From assembly GCF_000422505.1 (NCBI RefSeq), contig NZ_KE383865.1:468726-532725 (forward strand): a stretch of DNA of 64,000 bases, written 5' to 3'. Below, in pieces: positions 24,551 through 32,800 of this stretch. The notes beneath the pieces are model-generated. The model did not search any database. It saw only the letters and a list, made by a program, of their open reading frames with translations, and was not told the DNA's origin. Both the position numbers and the translations under genes were made by a program. Within the stretch, counting starts at the first letter, position 1. The number at the start of each line of letters is the position of its first letter. Origin of the DNA: Paenibacillus pinihumi DSM 23905 = JCM 16419 (GTDB lineage: Bacteria > Bacillota > Bacilli > Paenibacillales > Paenibacillaceae).

Positions 24551-25939
24551 ATGAAGCTGATCTTGCTGTCAGGAGGCTCGGGGAAGCGGTTGTGGCCGCT
24601 GTCCAATGATGCCCGTTCCAAGCAGTTTTTACGTATTTTACAAGGCCCTGGCGACAGGAAGGAATCGATGGTGGAAAGAGTGTGGCGGCAGCTTGGCGAG
24701 GCCGGCTTGCAGCAGAATGCCTATATCGCGACCGGAGCTGCACAGGAGGAATTGCTTCGCAGCCATGTCGGACAGGATGTGCCAATCATTATTGAGCCGG
24801 AACGCCGGGATACATTTCCTGCAATCGCGCTGGCGGCTGTCTATCTGTACTCGGTAGCCGGGATGAGGCTGGATGAGGCCGTGGCGATTTTGCCTGTAGA
24901 TCCCTATGTGGAAACGTCGTTTTTCTCCAAGGTTCATGAACTGGAGCAGGTGCTGCAGCATTCCGCAGCCGAGCTTGCGCTCATTGGCGTGAAGCCGACC
25001 TACCCTTCGGAAAAATACGGCTATATCGTACCTGCTTCTCCATCTGATGAGCTGGACAGCCAGCGGGCAGAGGCGGCGTACTGTCATGTCAGCCGCTTTA
25101 CAGAGAAGCCGGATACCGCTCAGGCAGAGACTTTGATCAGCCAGTCGGCGCTATGGAATTGCGGCGTATTTGCTTTTAAGCTTGGATATCTGATCAATTT
25201 GCTGATCGAAAAACGGCTGCCAATTCAATATGACGAGCTGCTTAAGCAGTATGGAACACTGGTGAAGACAAGCTTCGATTACGAAGTGGTTGAGCAGGCG
25301 GAGCGCATTGTGGCTTTGCCTTACGAAGGCTTCTGGAAGGATCTGGGCACATGGAATACATTGACCGAGGAAATGGGCGTAACCCTGCTGGGCAATGGCA
25401 AGATGACGCAGGATTCAGAGAATACGCATATTGTAAATGAGCTGGGTGTGCCGATTACCGTTATCGGCCTATCGAATGTCGTCGTAGCTGCAAGTCCGGA
25501 CGGTATTTTGGTCTCGGACAAGGCTTCAAGTCCGAGAATCAAGGATGTCATGAAACATGATGACCAGCGCCCAATGTTTGAGGAACGCAGGTGGGGCCGC
25601 TATTTTGTCCTGGACCATATGGAGAGCCCGGAAGGTGAGCAGGTCATGACCAAGCGGGTCAGCCTGAATGCCGGGAAAAACTTCAGTTACCACTACCATA
25701 ACGGGCGTTCCGAGGTATGGACCATTGTATCCGGCGAAGGACAGATGGTGCTTGATCACCGCTACCTGGATGTAAAAGCGGGAGATGTTATTCAAATTCC
25801 TGCGGGCAGTAAACATACGCTGCTCGCTTTGACCGATATGGAAGTGATTGAAGTTATGCGGGGTGCAAAGCTGGATGAGGAAGATATCGTCCGGCTTGGC
25901 CTGGAATGGGAGCCTATACTGCAGTTTTGTACAACCTGA
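24551..25939 (+). CDS. manC: Mannose-1-phosphate guanylyltransferase with C-terminal mannose-6-phosphate isomerase cupin
   Basis: A bifunctional enzyme of 462 residues. The N-terminal pyrophosphorylase domain has LLSGGSGKRLWPLS, SKQFL, EPERRDTFPAIALAA and FTEKPD. The C-terminal cupin (from about residue 345, RRWGRYFVLDHME) has the metal-site region SYHYHNGRSEVWTIVSGEG. It makes GDP-mannose from mannose-1-phosphate and can isomerise fructose-6-phosphate to mannose-6-phosphate. GGAGG precedes the ATG. The gene expected to supply mannose-1-phosphate, the next one, looks catalytically dead. Confidence 0.92.
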   Translation: MKLILLSGGSGKRLWPLSNDARSKQFLRILQGPGDRKESMVERVWRQLGEAGLQQNAYIATGAAQEELLRSHVGQDVPIIIEPERRDTFPAIALAAVYLYSVAGMRLDEAVAILPVDPYVETSFFSKVHELEQVLQHSAAELALIGVKPTYPSEKYGYIVPASPSDELDSQRAEAAYCHVSRFTEKPDTAQAETLISQSALWNCGVFAFKLGYLINLLIEKRLPIQYDELLKQYGTLVKTSFDYEVVEQAERIVALPYEGFWKDLGTWNTLTEEMGVTLLGNGKMTQDSENTHIVNELGVPITVIGLSNVVVAASPDGILVSDKASSPRIKDVMKHDDQRPMFEERRWGRYFVLDHMESPEGEQVMTKRVSLNAGKNFSYHYHNGRSEVWTIVSGEGQMVLDHRYLDVKAGDVIQIPAGSKHTLLALTDMEVIEVMRGAKLDEEDIVRLGLEWEPILQFCTT

Positions 25940-25954
25940 AGGAGATAAGGAAAT

Positions 25955-27724
25955 ATGAATGCCATAGCCGAGCAGTTAGACCATGCGATACAGCTTCGCT
26001 ACAAACGCTGGAAACGGGCCCGGCTGCCCGCCTATCTTCGCAAAGAACTGGGCGAGCTTAAAGCCGGGGAAATTACCGACCGCTTCTATAAGCAGTTGGA
26101 GTTTGGAACGGACGGCCTGCGGGAAAAAATCGGTGTGGGCACGAACCGGATGAATATATTTACCGTGCGGCGTCTCGCACAGGCGCTCGCGGATGAAATT
26201 CGGGAGGGCGGCTTTGCACAAGCACAGCGCGGGGTTGCCATTGCCTTTGACAATCGGGTGCTTTCGCGGGAATTCGCTGAACAGGCGGCACTTGTGCTGG
26301 CCCAAAATGAAATCAAAGTGTATCTGTTCAGCCAGGCGCGCCCGACGCCCGAACTGTCCTTTGCCGTCAGATGGCTCCATGCGGCAGCCGGCATTATGAT
26401 TGCGGCCGGACGGTCGCCGTACCAATACAATGGCTGCAAAATTTTTGTAGAGGACGGCTCCGTCATACAGGCTGACCGGGCCACCCGGCTATCACATCGT
26501 CTTGCGATGCTGGAGGATGATGTGGGGATCGCCACCATGGACCCGGACGAGGCTGTTCGTATGGGAAGATTGGTCGAGGTTGGCAATGAGGTGGATGAAG
26601 CTTATCACCGCCAGGTGCTGAGTGTGTTTCAGCCAACCCATCTGAAGAAAAAATATATTTCCAATTTGAGAATCGTCTATACGCCTCTGCACGGCTCCAG
26701 CGGAGATACCATCTCCAAGCTGCTCAAAGCAGCGGGCTGCAAGGAAGTTCATAGTGTGGACGAGCAGATTAATCCTGATCCCTTGTTTCTCACCCTCAAG
26801 AATCCCGACCCGAAGGAGAGGGAGGTATACCGGCATGCGCTGGCCCAGGCTGCAGACAGTGATGCCGAATTGGTACTGGCTGTAGATCCGGAATCCCAGG
26901 AGCTTGGAGTGCTGGTGCGAAGCGGCGAGGGGGAATATGAACAACTGACCCCTCACCAGCTTGGCAGCCTGCTGCTTGATTATGTCGGGATGCGCCGCAA
27001 GCTCCTGGAGCAGCGTGGCATCGGGGTGAAGCAGGGAGAAGGCATATTTTACACGACGATTCTGACAACGGATTTGAGCCGGGAGATTGCCAAAAAGTAC
27101 GGAATGGCGATCGAGCAGACGCTGCCCGGCTTCAATAATATTGCACTTCGCATTGAGGAGCAGGAGCAGCTTGGGGAACGCAGCTTTTTGTTTGCGTACG
27201 ATGAAAACGGCGGATTTCTGCCGGAAGTGTTCGTCCGAGACAAGGATGCGCTGCAAACCTTAATGCTTACTGTGGAGATGGCGGCCTACTACAAGGGCAA
27301 GAAGCTGTCGCTATGGAACCAGCTTCACCGGCTGTACAAAGCATTCGGCTATCATTTGGAGGATGAAATCCAAATGACCTTCAAAGGGCTGGAGGGCTGG
27401 CAGCGGGTTCGCAATACGATGGCGAGGCTGAGGAGCGAGTTCCCTCGTCAGATCGGTCTGCTTCAGATCAAGCAGCTCACTGATTACCGTGAGGGCAAGG
27501 TGAGACAGGCCGGGCGCGATCTTGTCCGTCCGACCCAGCTTCCAAGAGCAGATATGATCCGCTACCGGTTTGATGATGGCGCATGGTGCGTCATTCGTCT
27601 CTCAAGTGTGGCTCCAACTTTGAAGCTGTTTTTCGGATGCCAGGCCAATACGCAGGAGAGCTGCAAAAGCAGAATGGCGGAAATTCGCTCAGCCATACTT
27701 TTTTATGTGGAATCCATTCTATGA
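25955..27724 (+). CDS. Phosphohexomutase homologue with degenerate catalytic loops (probable pseudoenzyme)
   Basis: A full-length 589-residue homologue of the PgcA/ManB alpha-D-phosphohexomutases, intact in its framework (FGTDGLREKIGVGTNRMN, RPTPELSFAVR, YTPLHGSSG, NPDPLF, FVRDKDALQ). All four catalytic loops are altered. The phosphoserine loop TASHNP is AAGRSP (Gly152 where the active Ser belongs). The Mg2+ loop DPDADR is DPESQE (311-316). The sugar loop EES is DEN. The phosphate loop RPSGTEP is RLSSVAP (548-554). Mutase activity is unlikely. It lies 15 nt after manC with a good ribosome site and no frameshift, so it is probably maintained for a regulatory or structural role. Confidence 0.88.
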   Translation: MNAIAEQLDHAIQLRYKRWKRARLPAYLRKELGELKAGEITDRFYKQLEFGTDGLREKIGVGTNRMNIFTVRRLAQALADEIREGGFAQAQRGVAIAFDNRVLSREFAEQAALVLAQNEIKVYLFSQARPTPELSFAVRWLHAAAGIMIAAGRSPYQYNGCKIFVEDGSVIQADRATRLSHRLAMLEDDVGIATMDPDEAVRMGRLVEVGNEVDEAYHRQVLSVFQPTHLKKKYISNLRIVYTPLHGSSGDTISKLLKAAGCKEVHSVDEQINPDPLFLTLKNPDPKEREVYRHALAQAADSDAELVLAVDPESQELGVLVRSGEGEYEQLTPHQLGSLLLDYVGMRRKLLEQRGIGVKQGEGIFYTTILTTDLSREIAKKYGMAIEQTLPGFNNIALRIEEQEQLGERSFLFAYDENGGFLPEVFVRDKDALQTLMLTVEMAAYYKGKKLSLWNQLHRLYKAFGYHLEDEIQMTFKGLEGWQRVRNTMARLRSEFPRQIGLLQIKQLTDYREGKVRQAGRDLVRPTQLPRADMIRYRFDDGAWCVIRLSSVAPTLKLFFGCQANTQESCKSRMAEIRSAILFYVESIL

Positions 27725-27816
27725 GTTGAATGATAGAGAGCAATGTGAGATAAGCATGGCTTTAAAATAGAGGATACTTATCAGTTTGCAACATAAACGG
27801 CAGTTGGATGGCTAGA

Positions 27817-27931
27817 GTGTGAAAGGATTCTGGAGAAGCGGAGCGTTCGCCTTTGTTTTCGGATTTCCCCATTAGGTATCGCTCATTCATGAAATCCGGG
27901 AAACAACAGCGATCGGAAGAAGCTTTCACAC
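27817..27931 (+). repeat. Hairpin repeat copy D
   Basis: Outer arms GTGTGAAAG/CTTTCACAC; left internal segment GGAGAAGCGGAGCGTTCGCC; inner arms TTTTCGGATTTC/GAAATCCGGGAAA; right internal segment CAACAGCGATCGGA. It occupies the gap between the mutase homologue and ugd. No other gene or terminator is seen in this 289-nt gap. Confidence 0.85.
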
Positions 27932-28013
27932 GGCGGCCCTACTCAAACGTGACTTATCTAACAATGTAAAACTTCAGGCGTACAAAAATTGATTGAACAG
28001 GAGTGGAGAAGTT

Positions 28014-29345
28014 ATGAAGATTACAGTAATCGGAACCGGATATGTAGGGCTTGTATCTGGAGTATGCTATGCGCATCTGGGCAACCAGGTGATTTGTGTG
28101 GACAAGGATGTTCAAAAAATTGCCACGCTCAAAGCAGGGGTCATTCCAATCTACGAACCGGGCTTGAAGGAACTTGCGGATGCTTGTATGGAGAGCGGCC
28201 ATTTGCAATATACGACAAATCTTGGAGAGGCGCTGCAACAGGCTGAAGTGGTCATTATTGCTGTTGGTACTCCGCCGCTTCCTGGTGGCGGGGCAGACCT
28301 GCAATTTGTCGAGGCGGTAGCCCGTGAGATTGGTACGAACCTGAACGGCTACAAAATTATCGTTGTGAAAAGCACGGTACCTGTCGGCACAAATGAAGCG
28401 GTCGAAGAGATTATTGCCCGTCATTCAAATCATGCATTCGACATCGCTTCAGTTCCTGAATTCCTCAGAGAGGGCACAGCGGTTTCGGATACGCTGAATC
28501 CGGACCGGATTGTAATTGGAACCAAAAGCCGAAAGGCAGCCGAGCGTCTTGCCGAGCTGCATCAGCCGCTTACCAATCAAATCGTTATGACGGATATCCG
28601 CAGCGCGGAAATGATCAAGTACGCCTCCAATGCATTTCTTGCCACCAAAATTTCATTTATCAATGAAATTGCCAATCTGTGTGAGAAGGTAGGGGCGGAT
28701 GTGACTGAGGTAGCCGGGGGAATGGGGCTGGATAAACGGATTGGCGGCTCCTTCCTCAAGGCCGGAATCGGTTATGGCGGCTCCTGCTTCCCGAAGGATA
28801 CGAAGGCACTGATTCAGATTGCAGGCAATGTAGAGTATGATTTCAAACTGCTGAAGTCAGTTGTAGAAGTGAACAGCCACCAGCGTTTTGGAGTGATTGA
28901 CAAGCTGCAGCGCGCGCTCGGATCTCTGCATGGAAAGCGGATCGCCGTCTGGGGACTGGCATTTAAGCCGGATACGGATGATGTACGAGAAGCGCCTGCC
29001 ATTGAAATCGTAGAACGTCTGCTGGAGCTTGGCGCAATTCCTGCTGTGACCGACCCGATTGCACTCGTCAATTTTCGCAAGTTGATCGACCATCCTTCCA
29101 TCAACTGGTGCACGACGGCGCTGGAAGCTGCCAAAGGGGCGGACGCAGTCTGCCTGCTTACCGAGTGGGAGGATTACGTTCAAGTGGATCTCCGTGAACT
29201 GGAGCAGGTGATGGCAAGACCTGTTCTGATCGACGGACGCAATGCGTATAGCACCAAACAACTGGATACGGCACGCTTTGCTTACTATCCGGTTGGGCGT
29301 CCTGCGCTGAACAATGAGGATATTGCGATTCATGAGATGATTTAG
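28014..29345 (+). CDS. ugd: UDP-glucose 6-dehydrogenase
   Basis: A 443-residue enzyme oxidising UDP-glucose to UDP-glucuronate with NAD+. The Rossmann motif is ITVIGTGYVGLVSGVCYA, followed by VGTPP, KSTVPVGT, PEFLREGTAV and the catalytic Cys in GYGGSCFPKDTKAL. The C-terminal domain carries VWGLAFKPDTDDVREAPA. ATG 28014 follows GGAG by 5 nt; a frame from 27993 has no ribosome site. It supplies an acidic sugar for the polymer from GalU-made UDP-glucose. Close homologues include B. subtilis TuaD and Ugd. Confidence 0.94.
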   Translation: MKITVIGTGYVGLVSGVCYAHLGNQVICVDKDVQKIATLKAGVIPIYEPGLKELADACMESGHLQYTTNLGEALQQAEVVIIAVGTPPLPGGGADLQFVEAVAREIGTNLNGYKIIVVKSTVPVGTNEAVEEIIARHSNHAFDIASVPEFLREGTAVSDTLNPDRIVIGTKSRKAAERLAELHQPLTNQIVMTDIRSAEMIKYASNAFLATKISFINEIANLCEKVGADVTEVAGGMGLDKRIGGSFLKAGIGYGGSCFPKDTKALIQIAGNVEYDFKLLKSVVEVNSHQRFGVIDKLQRALGSLHGKRIAVWGLAFKPDTDDVREAPAIEIVERLLELGAIPAVTDPIALVNFRKLIDHPSINWCTTALEAAKGADAVCLLTEWEDYVQVDLRELEQVMARPVLIDGRNAYSTKQLDTARFAYYPVGRPALNNEDIAIHEMI

Positions 29346-29438
29346 ACTGCCAGACCAAAACAGGTTTTGCAACATGAAAAATGACTATTCATTGAAAACC
29401 GGGCTTACAGGCCTTCAACAGGAGAGGAGGGAGATGGA

Positions 29439-30077
29439 TTGAAAAAGGTATGGCGTGCAGCATTATGGTCCCTTGGAATTATGTTGCTGCTTGCGGCAGC
29501 GGGGACCGGTTACCTGTACTGGAAAATCACATCCATTGATCTGGAGGATATCCGGGCCCGCCAACTGGCGAAGGCGGAGCAGAGGCAGGGAGATTCCCGT
29601 ATACCGGATAAACAAGAGGGCGGAACGAATCAATCCCCGGAGCTTCCGGCAATTTTGGGTCATGCAGTTGATACAGCCGAAGGAATATCGGGTAAGAAGA
29701 TTGAAATGAATGACGCTGTGGATGCGGCGGCCATTCTGCTGCAATCGGGGCTGTCCTTTAGCGAGATGTACAGTCTGCTCGGACAATCCGACCAGGAGCT
29801 GAGCACGGAGGGAAAACAGGAAATTCGTGATTTGCTGCTTAGTAAGCTAAGTAAGGAAGAAATCGAGGCGTTAAGATCGATTACAAGCGAGTACGGAAAA
29901 TATCTCGTCATCCTGGATGAGAATTATCCGATTGAAGCAGTCGGAATTAAAGATGCTGCGAAGCGCAAGGAAATCGTGGAAAGAGCCAAAGCCTTACAAA
30001 AGGAGAAAGAGAAAATCAACCCTGGCAGCAGGGTAGAGGCAAGCGGGGAGGCTGCCGGAAAGTCTGCTGAAAGGTAG
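29439..30077 (+). CDS. Single-pass membrane protein of unknown function, end of EPS operon
   Basis: A 212-residue protein with one N-terminal transmembrane segment (AALWSLGIMLLLAAAGTGYL, about residues 7-26) and a hydrophilic, mostly helical outer domain rich in Lys and Glu. I do not recognise the family. TTG 29439 follows GGAGGG by about 7 nt. As the last gene of the EPS run it could be an accessory for assembly or anchoring; this is inferred from position. No clear terminator follows it. Confidence 0.7.
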   Translation: MKKVWRAALWSLGIMLLLAAAGTGYLYWKITSIDLEDIRARQLAKAEQRQGDSRIPDKQEGGTNQSPELPAILGHAVDTAEGISGKKIEMNDAVDAAAILLQSGLSFSEMYSLLGQSDQELSTEGKQEIRDLLLSKLSKEEIEALRSITSEYGKYLVILDENYPIEAVGIKDAAKRKEIVERAKALQKEKEKINPGSRVEASGEAAGKSAER

Positions 30078-30254
30078 TTGTAATTGTCCATTAGTCAAAG
30101 GGGTGCATAATTGCACTAAAATACAGCTTTAATCCCTGGCCGCAAGTCTCTGGCCCGGAAACAGCTGCATCTGAATCCTATGCAAAATGGCGAATTTATG
30201 TTCGTGTTGTCTTCTGCAAACCAGCTTCCGCTTGGCTTAAAGCAACATGATGCC

Positions 30255-30614
30255 TTAAGTATGGTCGTCCGAGCCCGTAATCCGGTCGCGCACAACCCGC
30301 TCAAGAAGCATTCTGACTAGTTCAAGATCCTCCTTTTCCAGAGGAATGCCATCCCAGTGGAGCTGTTCATGATTCAGCAGCTCCCTGGCATTGCTGCTGG
30401 GCTCCTGCGGATCTACATAATCGGTCAAGCCGAGCAGATAATCCGCTGAAGTATGAAGTTTTTTGGCAATGGATTGAATCGTCTCCAACGTCGGCTGCCT
30501 GTAGCCTGATTCATAGCCGGCATAGGTGCTTTTGGCTACGCCGGTCTCATCGGCAAGTTCCTGCATGGAGAACTTTCTTTTTTTACGTAATTGTTTGAGG
30601 CGTTTGGCAAACAT
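30255..30614 (-). CDS. XRE family transcriptional regulator (SinR-like size)
   Basis: A 119-residue protein with an N-terminal HTH_3 domain (LKQLRKKRKFSMQELADETG, then VAKSTYAGYESGYRQPTLET). A short helical C-terminal part (PLEKEDLELVRMLLERVV) may dimerise. GGGGGG lies 9 nt upstream of the ATG. It faces the end of the EPS operon. In B. subtilis the HTH_3 protein SinR represses eps, so an EPS role is possible here but not shown. The target site is unknown. Confidence 0.82.
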   Translation of the reverse strand: MFAKRLKQLRKKRKFSMQELADETGVAKSTYAGYESGYRQPTLETIQSIAKKLHTSADYLLGLTDYVDPQEPSSNARELLNHEQLHWDGIPLEKEDLELVRMLLERVVRDRITGSDDHT

Positions 30615-31425
30615 CGCAAGAACCCCCCTAGAGGCTAATTATTATTTCAAAAAGTGTCATAAACCCTCTTCATTTGTTAGGATAACGAACCTAATATATA
30701 GACTTATTGCTAAAATTAACCTGATTATCCATCATCGATCCGACAGTGAACAACCTCCTAATTATAACATGTGTCCCCTCTTTGTGCACGAAATCCCAAC
30801 TTCTATACTGCTATTATAGTCCCAGTTTTACGATGGAATAATAATGCCGAACAAGCTGAAACCGTATAGCAAAACAGGTTTTCGTTTCCAGATAAGAGGC
30901 AAGAAATTTATGTCCGTTGTAACATATTATGTGAAGTTTATCATATAGTAAAATTACGCTTTTCACAACTTCCTGACCCGTCTTTGTTCGTCCGTTCCAA
31001 GCCACCCCGCCTGTCCCCTGCCAGTTGTCTTCCCTTATGGTGAAATCCCTTCTGCTATCGCCAGTCCCAAGGAATTACCCGATTCCCCCTTTTTCGTAAC
31101 ATAATAAAATTATATTGTACAGTAAAAAAGAGGGCTTGCGCCCTCTGACTGAAAAGTTCTGTTCAAGGCCATGTCCTTTGGCTCCTGCCTGCCCCGTTTT
31201 TTCCAGCCGGCACCTGGTTCTTCAAGATGCGGCGCGGCGCGGAAACTGGAAGCGGGTCATCGTCTTAAGGAGTGAGTGAGTCTTAAGACCCGTCTCGAGC
31301 TCCATCAGTCTATAATACGGTCTGAAGCAGGTCTGAATGCCTAGACCTGCTAATAGCGTTCGTAAGCTGCGTGAATTGCCGCTGTTATTGCATCTGCAAC
31401 AATTCCCAGCTATTGCTTTGCGAAG
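30615..31425. other. Gene-free region with structured DNA
   Basis: Apart from the terminator listed separately, it holds two perfect hairpins, GTCTTAAG/CTTAAGAC (31262-31289) and AGCAGGTCT/AGACCTGCT (31326-31351). Neither is followed by a T run. Open frames in it lack ribosome sites. Nothing else can be supported. Confidence 0.5.
31124..31146 (-). terminator. Rho-independent terminator downstream of prs
   Basis: AGAGGGC and GCCCTCT form the stem around TTGC, and the minus-strand transcript ends in six T. It lies about 280 nt past the prs stop codon. Confidence 0.7.
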
Positions 31426-32385
31426 CTACACTGGAGAGCAATTCTTCTGGCGGAATTGGAACAACGTATCAATGGAACCGCCCTCCGTAATAATTTTGAT
31501 CGCTGTAGCAAGCAGCGGAGACATGGAAAGCACAACAAACTTGTTGCTGGCAGCCGGACTTAATTGAATCGTGTCCGTAATGACGATTTCGCGGATATTC
31601 GGATTGTTGAGCTTTTCCAGAGCACCTCCCGAGAAGAGGCCGTGAGTGGCGCAGATGTACGCATCATGCGCGCCTTTCTTTTTCAGAGCTTCTACTACAT
31701 TGACGATTGTACTGCCTGTATCGATCAGATCTTCAATAATAATTGGTGTCATTCCTTCTACTTCACCAATAATATGGGTAATTTCGGATTGATTATGAGC
31801 CGGCCGGTTCTTGATCATAATTGCAAACGGGCAATCCAGATAATTGGCCAGCTTCTCCGCAGTGGAGGCCCGTCCCGCATCCGGGGAGACAACAACCGGG
31901 TTCGGAATATTTTTACTTTTCAAATATTGAATAATCAGATGCAAGGCAGTCAGATGGTCGACCGGAATTTCAAAGAATCCCTGAATCGGGTCTGCATGCA
32001 AATCCACAACCATCACACGGCCTGCCCCCACAGTAGTCAAAATGTCCGCAACCAGCTTGGCAGAGATCGGCTCCCGTGGAGCGGATTTTCTCTCCTGCCG
32101 CGCGTAGCCGTAATAAGGCACGACCAGATTAATGGTTTTGGCGGATGCCCGCTTGGCGGCATCGATCATAACGAGAAGTTCGACCAGATGCTCATTGACC
32201 GGATGGGACATCGATTGGACAATGAACACGTCGCTTGATCGGACGGATTCTTGATAAGAGACATGGATCTCGCCGCTCTGCTGCTTGGAGATTGCGACAT
32301 CCCCAAGCGGAACCTCCAATGTCTTGCATATGCGTTCTGCCAATTGACGATTGGATGAGCCGGAAAAAATCTTTATATTTTGCAT
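31426..32385 (-). CDS. prs: Divergent ribose-phosphate pyrophosphokinase (Prs paralogue)
   Basis: A 319-residue PRPP synthetase, which makes PRPP from ribose-5-phosphate and ATP. Conserved parts are YYGYARQERKSAPREPISAK, DLHADPIQGFF, VVSPDAG and the PRPP loop. The loop reads IIEDLIDTGST where the usual form is VDDMIDTAGT, and the flexible-loop motif KRR is KNR, keeping Lys and Arg. ATG 32385 follows GGAGG by 5 nt. The divergence and stand-alone position suggest a second Prs, with the housekeeping copy elsewhere. Confidence 0.85.
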   Translation of the reverse strand: MQNIKIFSGSSNRQLAERICKTLEVPLGDVAISKQQSGEIHVSYQESVRSSDVFIVQSMSHPVNEHLVELLVMIDAAKRASAKTINLVVPYYGYARQERKSAPREPISAKLVADILTTVGAGRVMVVDLHADPIQGFFEIPVDHLTALHLIIQYLKSKNIPNPVVVSPDAGRASTAEKLANYLDCPFAIMIKNRPAHNQSEITHIIGEVEGMTPIIIEDLIDTGSTIVNVVEALKKKGAHDAYICATHGLFSGGALEKLNNPNIREIVITDTIQLSPAASNKFVVLSMSPLLATAIKIITEGGSIDTLFQFRQKNCSPV

Positions 32386-32507
32386 AATATCCTCCAGATA
32401 TAGGTTCTTCACCACTGCCGGCAGACTGGGATCCAGCCTACTTCGAAACAGTAATAAAGCTTGGCCTTTGAGTCGGTAACGAATAGCCTACACTTCTTTT
32501 ACCTCTA

Positions 32508-32535
32508 ATTATACCTTTATAAATTTCATATTCAA
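32508..32535 (-). promoter_or_regulatory. Promoter of prs paralogue
   Basis: TTGAAT and TATAAT are separated by 16 nt on the minus strand, about 120 nt upstream of the start codon. The remaining bases to 32690 carry no gene I can support. Confidence 0.55.
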
Positions 32536-32699
32536 TGTCTGAAAGGAAAACAGTCGCACGGGAGCGGGAGATAATCTGGAACCACGGAAGTCCGAAGGGC
32601 CGGTGATGGAGTTTCGGATGGCCGGGGCCGCCCATAATTTCTTTGCAACCATGCAAAAACCGGCTCTATTGCCTAGGGGGAGATGTGATCAGGGAGTTA

Positions 32700-32753
32700 T
32701 TTACAAATATTTGATAAACCCATGACGTAGGGTTAACACTTTACGTTGATAAT
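32700..32753 (+). promoter_or_regulatory. Phosphate-regulated promoter candidate (PhoP-box-like repeats)
   Basis: TTTACA (32700), TTGATA (32711) and TTAACA (32733) sit on an 11-bp register, the spacing of PhoP-box hexamers (TTAACA, N5, TTAACA). The fourth register position, 32722, is poor. They precede GATAAT (32748-32753), a possible -10 with no good -35, as expected for an activator-dependent promoter. The gene downstream is an alkaline phosphatase, a classic Pho regulon member. Confidence 0.5.
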
Positions 32754-32800
32754 GGAGGAGATCGACCGAATGTAATCTGTCTCATTGGAGGGAATTTAGA

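Noticed and set aside
22713-27931. Classical MITE or IS remnants
   Set aside because: The terminal arms differ from copy to copy, and I see no shared terminal inverted repeats or target-site duplications.
30814-31005. 63-codon minus-strand frame near the XRE gene
   Set aside because: GTG start abuts a G-run with wrong spacing; no family features.
32438-32656. 72-codon minus-strand frame upstream of prs
   Set aside because: It overlaps the prs promoter (32508-32535) and lacks a ribosome site.
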